DNA of 64,000 nucleotides. Origin: Streptomyces parvulus. GTDB lineage: Bacteria; Actinomycetota; Actinomycetes; Streptomycetales; Streptomycetaceae. Each line of letters begins with the position of its first letter. Positions within the stretch are counted from its first letter, which is position 1. Below are positions 25,278 to 33,035 of this stretch, one piece after another. The notes beneath the pieces are model-generated. The model saw nothing but the letters and a program-made list of their open reading frames with translations, was not told where the DNA came from and did no database searches. Location of the stretch: NCBI RefSeq assembly GCF_014648855.1, contig NZ_BMRX01000011.1:284412-348411 (forward strand), written 5' to 3'. A program made the position numbers and the translations under genes.

Positions 25278-26111
25278 ATGAAGCTTCGCAAGGTCTCCGC
25301 CGCCTCGGCCGCCGTGCTCGCCCTCGCCCTGACCGCCACCGCGTGCGGCGGCGACGACAAGGACAGCGGCTCCTCCGGCGACGGCAAGAAGATCACCATC
25401 GGCATCAAGTTCGACCAGCCCGGCCTCGGCCAGAAGACCCCGGACGGCTACGCCGGCTTCGACGTGGACGTCGCCACGTACGTCGCCAAGAAGCTCGGCT
25501 ACACCGAGGACCAGATCGAGTGGAAGGAGTCGAAGAGCGCCGACCGCGAGACCATGCTCCAGCGCGGCGACGTCGACTTCATCGCCGCCACCTACTCGAT
25601 CACCCCGGAGCGTCAGGAGAAGGTCGACTTCGCCGGCCCGTACCTGCTCGCCCACCAGGACGTCCTGATCCGCGCCGACGACGACAAGATCAAGTCGCCG
25701 GAGGACCTGAACGCCGCGAAGCTCTGCTCGGTCACGGGGTCGACCTCGGCGCAGAACGTCAAGGACAAGCTGGCGCCCAAGGCCCAGCTCCAGCCGTACC
25801 CGACGTACTCGGCCTGCCTGCCCGGCCTGCAGAACGGCGCCATCGACGCGCTGACCACCGACGACTCGATCCTCGCCGGTTACGCCGCCCAGTCGCAGTT
25901 CAAGGGCAAGTTCAAGCTCGGCGGCTTCAAGCTGACGAACGAGAACTACGGCATCGGCGTCAAGAAGGGCAGCGACCTCAAGGACAAGATCAACAAGGCC
26001 CTCGAAGAGATGGTCTCCGACAAGTCCTGGGACAAGGCCGTCGAGGACAACTTCGGCCCGGCGAACTACAAGAACGAGCCGGCGCCCAAGATCGGCGACA
26101 TCAAGAGCTGA
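25278..26111 (+). CDS. gluB: Glutamate-binding lipoprotein GluB
   Basis: A 277-residue extracellular solute-binding protein (SBP family 3). A signal peptide ends in the lipobox-like TATAC, giving lipidated Cys23. The mature protein starts with a GDDKDSGSSGDG linker. Binding-fold landmarks are GYAGFDVDVATYVAKKLGY, LQRGDVDFIAATYSITPER and TTDDSILAGYAAQ. It captures glutamate at the outer membrane face and delivers it to GluCD. AAAGGA precedes the start. A hairpin follows the stop, a common way to raise the binding protein's level over the permeases. Confidence 0.93.
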   Translation: MKLRKVSAASAAVLALALTATACGGDDKDSGSSGDGKKITIGIKFDQPGLGQKTPDGYAGFDVDVATYVAKKLGYTEDQIEWKESKSADRETMLQRGDVDFIAATYSITPERQEKVDFAGPYLLAHQDVLIRADDDKIKSPEDLNAAKLCSVTGSTSAQNVKDKLAPKAQLQPYPTYSACLPGLQNGAIDALTTDDSILAGYAAQSQFKGKFKLGGFKLTNENYGIGVKKGSDLKDKINKALEEMVSDKSWDKAVEDNFGPANYKNEPAPKIGDIKS

Positions 26112-26127
26112 GGCCAGAGCCTGACGG

Positions 26128-26158
26128 GGTGCGCCGCCCCGGCGAGGGGCGGCGCACC
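26128..26158 (+). terminator. Intercistronic hairpin between gluB and gluC
   Basis: GGTGCGCCGCCCC pairs perfectly with GGGGCGGCGCACC around a GGCGA loop. With no U tract it is more likely to stabilise the upstream gluAB mRNA or cause partial termination than to stop transcription fully. Confidence 0.65.
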
Positions 26159-26196
26159 GGGGGCGGGCATCCCTACACGCGGAAGCGCGGGAGATC

Positions 26197-26862
26197 GTGT
26201 TCGACTTTGTTAAGGATTACGACCTACTGGGAGCCTTCTGGACGACGGTGCAGCTCGCTGTGCTCTCGGCCGTCGGCTCCCTGATCTGGGGCACCGCACT
26301 CGCCGCCATGCGCGTCGGGCCGGTACCGCTGATGCGCGGCTTCGGGACCGCGTACGTGAACACCGTGCGGAACATCCCGCTGACCGTCATCATCCTGTTC
26401 ACGTCGCTGGGCCTGAACCAGACGCTGGGAATCTCCCTCGGCGCGAACGACGTCGAGACGATCAACTTCCGGCTCGCCGTCCTCGGCCTGATCCTCTACA
26501 CCTCGTCCTTCGTGTGCGAGGCCCTGCGCTCCGGCATCAACACGGTGCCGGTCGGCCAGGCGGAGGCGGCGCGGGCGATCGGGCTCAGCTTCGGGCAGGT
26601 ACTGCGCCACGTGGTGCTGCCCCAGGCCTTCCGCTCCTCCGTCGTCCCCATGGCGAACGTGCTGATCGCCCTCATCAAGAACACCACGGTGGCCGCCGCC
26701 ATCGGTGTCGCCGAGGCGGCACTCCTGATGAAGGAGATGATCGAGAACGAGGCCCAGCTGCTGCTGATCTCCGCGGTGATCGCCTTCGGTTTCGTGGTCC
26801 TGACGCTGCCGACCGGCCTGATCCTCGGCTGGCTCGGCAAGAAGGTGGCGGTGAAGCGATGA
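26197..26862 (+). CDS. gluC: Glutamate ABC transporter permease GluC
   Basis: A 221-residue permease of the HisM/GlnP type with about five hydrophobic helices. The cytoplasmic EAA loop that docks on GluA reads VPVGQAEAARAIGLSFGQV followed by LPQAF. The GTG start at 26197 follows GCGGGAG. Its TGA overlaps the gluD ATG (ATGA), so the two permeases are translationally coupled and presumably form a heterodimer. Confidence 0.93.
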   Translation: MFDFVKDYDLLGAFWTTVQLAVLSAVGSLIWGTALAAMRVGPVPLMRGFGTAYVNTVRNIPLTVIILFTSLGLNQTLGISLGANDVETINFRLAVLGLILYTSSFVCEALRSGINTVPVGQAEAARAIGLSFGQVLRHVVLPQAFRSSVVPMANVLIALIKNTTVAAAIGVAEAALLMKEMIENEAQLLLISAVIAFGFVVLTLPTGLILGWLGKKVAVKR

Positions 26863-27746
26863 GTTCGGTCCTCTACGACGCCCAGGGCCCTCGTGCCAAG
26901 CGGCGCAACATCGTCTTCACGGCGGTCTTCATAGTCGCCCTCGCGGCCGTCCTGTGGTGGGTGATCGGCACCCTGAACGACAAGGGCCAGCTGGAGTGGG
27001 CCCTGTGGAAGCCGTTCTTCTCCGGCTCCGAGGCGTGGACCACGTACATCTGGCCGGGTCTGGAGAACACCCTCAAGGCCGCCGCGCTCGCGGTGATCAT
27101 CGCCCTGCCGCTCGGCGCGGTCCTCGGCATCGCCCGGCTCTCGGACCACGTGTGGGTGCGGGTCCCGGCGACGGTCGTGGTGGAGTTCTTCCGGTCCATC
27201 CCCGTGCTGGTCCTGATGATCTTCGGCCTCGCGCTGTTCGCCGAGTACACCAACGTCAGTTCGGACGACCGTCCGCTGTACGCCGTGGTCACCGGTCTGG
27301 TGCTGTACAACGCCTCCGTCCTCGCGGAGATCGTCCGGGCGGGCATCCTGGCCCTGCCCAAGGGGCAGTCCGAGGCCGCCATGGCGATCGGCCTGCGCAA
27401 GGGCCAGCTGATGCGGACCATCCTGCTGCCGCAGGCGGTCACCACGATGCTGCCGGCGATCGTCAGCCAGCTGGTCGTCATCCTGAAGGACACCGCGCTC
27501 GGCGGCGCGGTCCTCACCTTCCCCGAGCTGCTGGCCTCGGCCAACACGATGAGCGGCTACTACGGCGCCAACGTGATCGCCAGCTTCACCGTGGTCGCGG
27601 TGATCTACATCGCGCTCAACTTCCTCCTCACGAGCTTCGCGAGCTGGCTGGAGCGCCGGCTGCGGCGGGCCAAGAAGTCGACCGGCGCCGTGCTCAAGGC
27701 CGACGACACGGAGGCTGCGGGAACCGGGGCCGGGCGCGCGCCCTGA
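26859..27746 (+). CDS. gluD: Glutamate ABC transporter permease GluD
   Basis: A 295-residue permease. A cytoplasmic N-tail and a first helix (NIVFTAVFIVALAAVLWWVI) precede the permease core, which has ENTLKAAALAVIIALPLGAV and the EAA loop LPKGQSEAAMAIGLRKGQL with LPQAV. A basic C-tail follows (LERRLRRAKKS). It is larger than GluC because of the N-terminal extension. It overlaps gluC by 4 nt and is followed by a strong terminator. Confidence 0.93.
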   Translation: MSSVLYDAQGPRAKRRNIVFTAVFIVALAAVLWWVIGTLNDKGQLEWALWKPFFSGSEAWTTYIWPGLENTLKAAALAVIIALPLGAVLGIARLSDHVWVRVPATVVVEFFRSIPVLVLMIFGLALFAEYTNVSSDDRPLYAVVTGLVLYNASVLAEIVRAGILALPKGQSEAAMAIGLRKGQLMRTILLPQAVTTMLPAIVSQLVVILKDTALGGAVLTFPELLASANTMSGYYGANVIASFTVVAVIYIALNFLLTSFASWLERRLRRAKKSTGAVLKADDTEAAGTGAGRAP

Positions 27747-27779
27747 CCGGTCAGGCGGTTGATCGCTTCGCAGGACCCC

Positions 27780-27815
27780 GACGGAGGCCGTGGCATGATC
27801 GCCACGGTCTCCGTC
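27780..27815 (+). terminator. Terminator after gluABCD
   Basis: GACGGAGGCCGTGGC pairs with GCCACGGTCTCCGTC (one G-T/bulge position) around an ATGATC loop, 33 bp after the gluD stop. It probably closes the operon. Confidence 0.75.
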
Positions 27816-27930
27816 ACTTGACGCAAGCAGCGGCAATAGGTTGCATACGTTCTGTGACCGTGCACCCTGCTCCAACGTCCTGTTCACCCACGTCCCCCGG
27901 GACACCGCCACGGGCAGGGGGCGCCGCACC

Positions 27931-29556
27931 GTGGACCCGGTGATCATCACCGGAGCGGGGCCCGTCGGGCTCACGCTCGCCCTGGCGCTGGCGCGGCAGG
28001 AGGTGCCCTGCGTCGTCCTCGACGAGGGCCCCGGCAAGGACGAACCCCGCCCCGCCCGCACCGTCGTGCTGCGCCCGGAAGCCGTCGCGCTCGTCGAGCG
28101 GCTGACCGGCACACCGCTGACCGGGCTGGGATCGCGTTGGGCCGGATGGCGGTCCGTGCGGCGCAAGCAGGTGATCCGCGAGGTCGAGTTCGGCGAGGCC
28201 GAGCCCCCGCCGCTGCACCTCGCCCAGCACGAGCTGACCGAGGTCCTGCGCACGGCACTCGCCCGCGAATCGCTGGTCAGGATCGCGGTGGACAGCCGCC
28301 TGGACTCCGTCGAGCAGGAGAAGTCGGGCGTCACCGCGCACACCCGCGGCCCGGCCGGCACCTGGTGGCGGGGCAGCTACCTGGTCGGCTGCGACGGCCC
28401 CCGCTCCACCGTCCGCAAGCTCCAGGACATCCGCTTCCCCGGCCGGACGGCGGTGGAACGATACGCCGTCGCCGCCCTGCGCACCGAACTCCCCTGGGAG
28501 AACCAGGCGTTGCTGCACCGGATGCCGCCCTGGCGGACGTCCGGTCCGTCGGCCGGCGAGGTCGTGGCCCGCCCCCTGCCGGACGGTGTCTGGCGCCTGG
28601 ACTGGCTGCTCCCGCCCGGCAAGGACCTGGTCACGCCCGAGCTGCTGGTCAACCGCGTCCGCGAGACCCTGGCCGGCTGGTCCGAGGGCGCGCCCCCGGC
28701 GTACGAGCTGCTCGACACCGGCGTCCACACCGTCCACCACCGGCTGGCCCGCCGCTGGCGCGTGGGCCGGGTGCTCCTCGCCGGGGACGCCGCCCACCTC
28801 CTCGGCGCCCTGGGCACGCAGGGCCTGGAGGAGGGGCTGCTGGACGCCGACAACCTCGCCTGGAAGCTGGCCGTGGCCTGGCACCACGGGCCCCACGAGG
28901 CGCTCCTCGACAGCTACCAGGCCGAGCGCCGGGCCGCGATCGCCGCACGGCTGCGCGCCGCCGACCAGGTACTCCCGCTGCTGCGCGGGGGCGGCGGCCT
29001 GCGCGCCTACGTCCCCGGCTCGTCCCGCGGCCACGACACCCTGCTCGCCGACGGGCACCTGGGGCGCGGTGCGCTGGGGGCGCCGGGCACGTACGCCGAC
29101 TCGCCCCTCGCACCCCGGGACCTCGCCGAGGCGGCGGAGGTCGGCACGCCGCCGGGGGCGCCGGTCACCGATGTGCGGGTGACGGCGGAGGACGGCACCT
29201 TCGTGCGGCTGCGCGACCGGCTCGGGCGCGGGGCGCTGCTGGTGGTGCTGATCGCGCCGGGCACGGGGGTGTGGGAACGCAAGCACTGGGTGACGGCCGG
29301 GGTCATGCCGCGGCTGGCGGCGGCGGTGACGGCACTGCCCCACCGCGCCGAGCTGCTGGTCGCCGAGAGCTATCCCGGCGCCGCCGCCCACAGTGTGCTG
29401 CTGGTACGGCCCGACGGCCACCTGGTCACGGCGTTGAACGGGGTGCGCCCGGCCGACCTGTACGCGGCTGCGGAGGCCACTCTGGGCGGGCCGACGCCGC
29501 CGGCGGACACACCGGCCGAGGAGCGGGGCGCGGGGGCTTCGGCCGGGTCCCGCTGA
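27931..29556 (+). CDS. FAD-dependent monooxygenase (PHBH fold)
   Basis: A 541-residue aromatic-hydroxylase-type flavoprotein. The Rossmann motif VIITGAGPVGLTLALALARQ is at the N-terminus. The conserved GCDGPRSTVRKLQ (DG motif) follows at about 150, and LLAGDAAHLLGALGTQGLEEG at about 285 binds the FAD ribityl chain. The C-terminal thioredoxin-like domain (residues 420-520) resembles that of phenol hydroxylase-type enzymes. I chose GTG 27931, which places the Rossmann fold at residue 4; an upstream TTG at 27841 would add 30 unlikely residues. Substrate unknown. No pathway genes adjoin it. Confidence 0.88.
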   Translation: MDPVIITGAGPVGLTLALALARQEVPCVVLDEGPGKDEPRPARTVVLRPEAVALVERLTGTPLTGLGSRWAGWRSVRRKQVIREVEFGEAEPPPLHLAQHELTEVLRTALARESLVRIAVDSRLDSVEQEKSGVTAHTRGPAGTWWRGSYLVGCDGPRSTVRKLQDIRFPGRTAVERYAVAALRTELPWENQALLHRMPPWRTSGPSAGEVVARPLPDGVWRLDWLLPPGKDLVTPELLVNRVRETLAGWSEGAPPAYELLDTGVHTVHHRLARRWRVGRVLLAGDAAHLLGALGTQGLEEGLLDADNLAWKLAVAWHHGPHEALLDSYQAERRAAIAARLRAADQVLPLLRGGGGLRAYVPGSSRGHDTLLADGHLGRGALGAPGTYADSPLAPRDLAEAAEVGTPPGAPVTDVRVTAEDGTFVRLRDRLGRGALLVVLIAPGTGVWERKHWVTAGVMPRLAAAVTALPHRAELLVAESYPGAAAHSVLLVRPDGHLVTALNGVRPADLYAAAEATLGGPTPPADTPAEERGAGASAGSR

Positions 29557-29638
29557 GCCGGTCGCTCCTCGGCACGCCGGCGGTCGCGGGCCGCCGGCGA
29601 CCGCCGGGAGCGGTCGCTGTCCGCATGTTGACGGAGAG

Positions 29639-29669
29639 TTGACCGGCCCGCACCGTCATGGTCTACTCC
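29639..29669 (+). promoter_or_regulatory. Candidate promoter for leaderless cysteine leader transcript
   Basis: TTGACC (29639-29644) and TACTCC (29664-29669) are separated by 19 bp. A transcript starting 5-6 bp later would begin at or next to the GTG at 29675, giving a leaderless mRNA. An alternative -35, TTGACG, lies at 29628. The match to consensus is moderate. Confidence 0.4.
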
Positions 29670-29674
29670 GGATC

Positions 29675-29761
29675 GTGACCGACACCTGTGTGCGCCTGTG
29701 GCGGAGGGTCCATATGGACCTCGTCCGCTATCCGGGCTGCGTGTGTCGTCCGTCCTGCTGA
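29675..29761 (+). CDS. Cysteine-rich leader peptide (28 aa), putative attenuator of cysteine dioxygenase operon
   Basis: A GTG-started 28-codon frame encodes VTDTCVRLWRRVHMDLVRYP followed by GCVCRPSC and a stop. Four Cys codons are present, three of them among the last seven. The RRxHxDLxR core and Cys-rich end match the 'putative leader peptide' type found ahead of sulfur genes in Streptomyces and the cysteine-attenuation leaders of mycobacteria. An internal ATG at 29714 has a perfect GGAGGG site 5 nt upstream, so a 15-residue form (MDLVRYPGCVCRPSC) may be made instead or as well. It ends 96 bp before cysteine dioxygenase. Ribosome pausing at the Cys codons is the likely sensor. Confidence 0.7.
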   Translation: MTDTCVRLWRRVHMDLVRYPGCVCRPSC

Positions 29762-29798
29762 ATTCGCCTCCCCCTTTTTCGCGCGCAGCCGCGTCCGT

Positions 29799-29815
29799 CC
29801 GTCGTCCTCCGACGG
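29799..29815 (+). promoter_or_regulatory. Small hairpin between leader and cysteine dioxygenase
   Basis: CCGTCG and CGACGG pair around a TCCTC loop, 37 bp after the leader stop. It is not followed by a U tract. It could be one arm of an alternative structure controlled by leader translation. Confidence 0.35.
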
Positions 29816-29857
29816 TGACCGCAGCGCGCTCTCTCGCGAACTCCCAGGACGGTACCC

Positions 29858-30397
29858 GTGTCTGTCTCCTCTCCCGCCCCGGCTCCCTCCGCCGCGGGCC
29901 CGGCCGCTCCCACCCAGGCCGAACTCCTCGACTTCGCCCGGCGCACGGCGGCCGACGCCGAACTGATCGCCTCCCTGCCGCTCGACCCCGAGGGCCGCAC
30001 CTGGGTGCGGCTGGAGGGGCCCGGAGGCAGTGAGGCGTGGCTGATCGGCTGGCCGCCCGGCACCGGCACCGGCTGGCACGACCACGCCGAGTCCGTGGGC
30101 GCCTTCGTCACCGCCGCGGGCGAGCTCAAGGAGCACGCGCTCGCCGCCCGGCTGCCCACCGACGGCTGGAAGACCCTGGAACTCTCCGACGGCGTGGACC
30201 GGGAGCGCCGGCTGCCCGCCGGCCGGGGCCGCTCCTTCGGCCGGCACCACGTCCACGAGGTGCTCAACGAGTCGCCCGACCGGCACGCGGTCTCCGTCCA
30301 CGCCTACTACCCGCCGCTGCCGCGGATCCGCCGCTACAGCCGGGCGGGGCAGACCCTGCGCCTGGAGCAGGTCGAGCGTCCGGAGGACTGGCAGTGA
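29858..30397 (+). CDS. Cysteine dioxygenase type I
   Basis: A 179-residue cupin that oxidises cysteine to cysteine sulfinate with O2. The iron ligands are visible: GWHDHAES supplies His74 and His76, and GRHHVHEVLN supplies the third His (about 131). The Ala/Pro-rich N-tail of about 18 residues is extra. GTG 29858 has AGGA about 9 nt upstream. The downstream rhodanese overlaps by 4 nt, and the upstream leader peptide suggests cysteine-dependent control. Confidence 0.93.
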   Translation: MSVSSPAPAPSAAGPAAPTQAELLDFARRTAADAELIASLPLDPEGRTWVRLEGPGGSEAWLIGWPPGTGTGWHDHAESVGAFVTAAGELKEHALAARLPTDGWKTLELSDGVDRERRLPAGRGRSFGRHHVHEVLNESPDRHAVSVHAYYPPLPRIRRYSRAGQTLRLEQVERPEDWQ

Positions 30398-30792
30398 GCG
30401 AGCCGACCGGGATAGACGAACTGCTGGAGCGGGTGCGCGCCGGATATCCGCGGATCGAGCCGCGGGAGGCCTACGACGCCGCCGAGGCGGGCGCGGCGCT
30501 GCTGGTGGACATCCGGTACGCGGCTCTGCGCGAGCGGGACGGCGTGATTCCCGGGGCGCTGCTGGTCGAGCGGAACGAGCTGGAGTGGCGGCTGGACCCC
30601 CGGGGCAGCCACCGGCTCCCCGAGGCCACGGGCCATGACGTCCAGGTCGTGGTGGTGTGCAACGAGGGCTACGCCTCCAGTCTGGCGGCGGAGTCCCTGC
30701 ACCGCCTCGGGCTGCACCGGGCCACCGACCTGGTCGGCGGCTTCCAGGCCTGGCGGGCGGCGGGGCTGCCGGTCACCGGCGGGGAGCAGTAG
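30394..30792 (+). CDS. Single-domain rhodanese-like sulfurtransferase
   Basis: A 132-residue rhodanese domain. LLVDIRYAALRERDGVIPGALLVERNELEW is followed by the active-site loop VVVCNEGYASSLAAE with catalytic Cys89, and the domain ends DLVGGFQAWRAAGLPV. GTG 30394 overlaps the cysteine dioxygenase stop (GTGA). The coupling suggests it handles sulfane sulfur arising when cysteine is degraded. Confidence 0.93.
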   Translation: MSEPTGIDELLERVRAGYPRIEPREAYDAAEAGAALLVDIRYAALRERDGVIPGALLVERNELEWRLDPRGSHRLPEATGHDVQVVVVCNEGYASSLAAESLHRLGLHRATDLVGGFQAWRAAGLPVTGGEQ

Positions 30793-30843
30793 CCGGACCT
30801 GCGGCGGGGGCCGCGTGGCGTGCGGACGTCCTCTGACTCCGGG

Positions 30844-31623
30844 TCAGAAACCGTCCTCGCCGAGGAACTCCGTGTCCTCGCCCTCGTCCTCCAGCGCCTG
30901 GCGGACCACCCGCAGGGCCATGCCCTCGGGGTAGCCCTTGCGGGCGAGCATGCCCGCGAGGCGGCGCAGCCTCTTGTCGCGGTCGAGCCCTCTGGTGGCG
31001 CGCAGCTTCCGGGCGACCAGCTCGCGTGCCGTCTCCTCCTCCTGCTCGGAGTCCAGCCGGGAGACCGCGGCGTCGATGAGCGTGTTGTCGACGCCCTTGG
31101 TCCGCAGCTCCCGGGCGAGGGCGCGCCGGGCCAGGCCCCGGCCGTGGTGCCGGGACTCCACCCACGCCTGTGCGAAGGCGCTGTCGTCGATCAGGCCGAC
31201 CTCCTCGAACCTGGACAGCACCTCCTCGGCGGCCTCGTCGGGGATCTCCCGCTTGCGCAGGGCGTCGGCGAGCTGGCTGCGGGTGCGCGGGGTCCCGGTG
31301 AGCAGGCGCAGGCAGATCGCCCGTGCCTGCTCGACCGGGTCCCGCGGAGGCTCCGCCTGCTCGGCCCTCGACGAGGAAGCGGCACCTCCGTCCTCCTCGG
31401 CGAGCGGCTCCGGCCGCCCGCGCCGCCGACGGCCGCCGCTCCTGCCCCGTGCCCGTCCGCCTTCCCGGCGCGCCTCGCCGTCGTCGCGGCGCGCCTCGCC
31501 GGCGTCGGGACTGCCGACGGCGGACGGTTCCGTCTCGTACGGGGCCGCGGCCGCCCCGTACGCGCCGTCGCTCGTCCCGGCGGAGCCGTCCGTGTACTCG
31601 GCCCAGTCGGTTCGTCGTGTCAC
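30844..31623 (-). CDS. recX: RecA regulator RecX
   Basis: A 259-residue RecX. The first 90 residues are a charged, Arg/Gly/Glu-rich extension not found in the compact E. coli protein. The helical RecX core starts at DPVEQARAICLRLLTGTPRTRSQL and includes FEEVGLIDDSAFAQAWVESR and ARRALARELRTKGV. It modulates RecA filaments. The GTG start lies 3 bp after the recA stop, so the genes are cotranscribed. Confidence 0.93.
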   Translation of the reverse strand: MTRRTDWAEYTDGSAGTSDGAYGAAAAPYETEPSAVGSPDAGEARRDDGEARREGGRARGRSGGRRRRGRPEPLAEEDGGAASSSRAEQAEPPRDPVEQARAICLRLLTGTPRTRSQLADALRKREIPDEAAEEVLSRFEEVGLIDDSAFAQAWVESRHHGRGLARRALARELRTKGVDNTLIDAAVSRLDSEQEEETARELVARKLRATRGLDRDKRLRRLAGMLARKGYPEGMALRVVRQALEDEGEDTEFLGEDGF

Positions 31624-31626
31624 GGG

Positions 31627-32742
31627 TCAGCTCTTGGCTGCCGCGGCCTTGGACTTGGTGGCCTTGGCGGTCGCGGGAGCGGGCACCGCGGGTGCGGCGT
31701 CGGCCGGGGCGGCGTCCGTGCCCGGCTCGGTGGCCGGCTGCTCGGGGCGCACACCGACGCCCAGCTTCTCCTTGATCTTCTTCTCGATCTCGTTGGCCAG
31801 GTCGGGGTTGTCCTTGAGGAAGTTGCGCGCGTTCTCCTTGCCCTGGCCGAGCTGGTCGCCCTCGTACGTGTACCAGGCGCCGGCCTTGCGGACGAAGCCG
31901 TGCTCCACGCCCATGTCGATCAGACCGCCCTCGCGGCTGATGCCCTGGCCGTAGAGGATGTCGAACTCGGCCTGCTTGAAGGGCGGCGCGACCTTGTTCT
32001 TGACGACCTTGCAGCGGGTGCGGTTGCCGACGGCGTCGGTGCCGTCCTTGAGCGTCTCGATGCGGCGGATGTCGATGCGCACGGAGGCGTAGAACTTCAG
32101 CGCCCGGCCACCGGTCGTCGTCTCCGGGGAGCCGAACATGACGCCGATCTTCTCGCGGAGCTGGTTGATGAAGATCGCGGTGGTCTTGGACTGGTTGAGC
32201 GCGCTGGTGATCTTCCGCAGGGCCTGGCTCATCAGCCGGGCCTGGAGGCCGACGTGGCTGTCGCCCATCTCGCCCTCGATCTCCGCACGCGGGACCAGCG
32301 CGGCGACGGAGTCGATGACGATGAGGTCGAGGGCGCCGGAGCGGACCAGCATGTCCACGATCTCGAGGGCCTGCTCGCCGTTGTCCGGCTGGGAGAGGAT
32401 GAGGTTGTCGATGTCGACGCCGAGCTTCTTCGCGTACTCGGGGTCGAGGGCGTGCTCCGCGTCCACGAACGCGACCTGGCCGCCGGCCTTCTGCGCGTTC
32501 GCCACCGCGTGCAGGGTCAGGGTCGTCTTGCCGGAGGACTCGGGGCCGTAGACCTCCACGACCCGGCCGCGCGGGAGGCCGCCGACGCCGAGGGCCACGT
32601 CGAGCGCGGTCGATCCGGTGGGGATGACCTCGATGGGCTCGTTCGGCCGCTCGCCCATGCGCATGACCGCGCCCTTGCCGAACTGCCGTTCAATCTGTGC
32701 GAGCGCGGCGTCGAGGGCCTTCTCGCGGTCGGTTCCTGCCAT
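31627..32742 (-). CDS. recA: Recombinase RecA
   Basis: A 371-residue RecA. Walker A is GPESSGKT (about 66-73), Walker B is DLIVIDSVAALVP, and the L2 loop is FGSPETTTGGRALKFYAS. The Ala/Pro/Lys-rich tail after about residue 335 is long, as usual in Streptomyces. The start MAGTDREKALDAALAQIE at 32742 is the family N-terminus. It forms the DNA strand-exchange filament and triggers LexA cleavage. A Cheo-box-like site lies 165 bp upstream. Confidence 0.98.
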   Translation of the reverse strand: MAGTDREKALDAALAQIERQFGKGAVMRMGERPNEPIEVIPTGSTALDVALGVGGLPRGRVVEVYGPESSGKTTLTLHAVANAQKAGGQVAFVDAEHALDPEYAKKLGVDIDNLILSQPDNGEQALEIVDMLVRSGALDLIVIDSVAALVPRAEIEGEMGDSHVGLQARLMSQALRKITSALNQSKTTAIFINQLREKIGVMFGSPETTTGGRALKFYASVRIDIRRIETLKDGTDAVGNRTRCKVVKNKVAPPFKQAEFDILYGQGISREGGLIDMGVEHGFVRKAGAWYTYEGDQLGQGKENARNFLKDNPDLANEIEKKIKEKLGVGVRPEQPATEPGTDAAPADAAPAVPAPATAKATKSKAAAAKS

Positions 32743-32831
32743 GGGTTCCACCCGGTTTGCTTGATTCGATCGCTTCACGTCGAAGACGCTAATGCCTGCC
32801 ACTGACAATGCCCCGCGACGCGGGTCCGGCC

Positions 32832-32840
32832 TGTGGATAA
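32832..32840 (-). promoter_or_regulatory. DnaA-box-like TTATCCACA upstream of recA
   Basis: The minus strand reads TTATCCACA, the classic DnaA box and one base from the Streptomyces-preferred TTGTCCACA. It lies 90 bp upstream of the recA start codon. It is an isolated site. Confidence 0.4.
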
Positions 32841-32906
32841 CTCGGGCGCCCATCCGTCCAAACCCTGTCGAATCGCCCGTCACGAGCCTCGCCGGAGCCT
32901 CCATAA

Positions 32907-32918
32907 GAATGGATGTTC
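32907..32918 (-). promoter_or_regulatory. SOS (Cheo-type) box upstream of recA
   Basis: The minus strand reads GAACATCCATTC, matching GAAC-N4-GTTC with one mismatch (A for G). Streptomyces recA genes are known to carry a diverged box of this kind. It probably binds LexA and gives damage induction. Confidence 0.65.
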
Positions 32919-33035
32919 GATTTTCGTGTCAAGCGCACCACGCGGCACTTCCGAGCGTACGTCCGCGGGTCTCCCCGCCGGGGCCGCGGCCGGCTTCGAC
33001 GGCTCACACCACGGCCCCTGAAGGGCAGCGTCCCC

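Noticed and set aside
27841..27930. A TTG start for the FAD monooxygenase adding 30 residues
   Set aside because: The added residues precede the Rossmann motif and are not protein-like. The GTG at 27931 gives the usual N-terminus.
29688..29966. A 92-codon frame starting MCACGGGSIW over the cysteine leader region
   Set aside because: It runs into the cysteine dioxygenase gene in another frame. The shorter leader frame has the better start, the stop before the gene and the family-like sequence.
16655..32840. A replication origin based on DnaA boxes
   Set aside because: Only isolated sites are seen about 16 kb apart. There is no dnaA, dnaN or box cluster.
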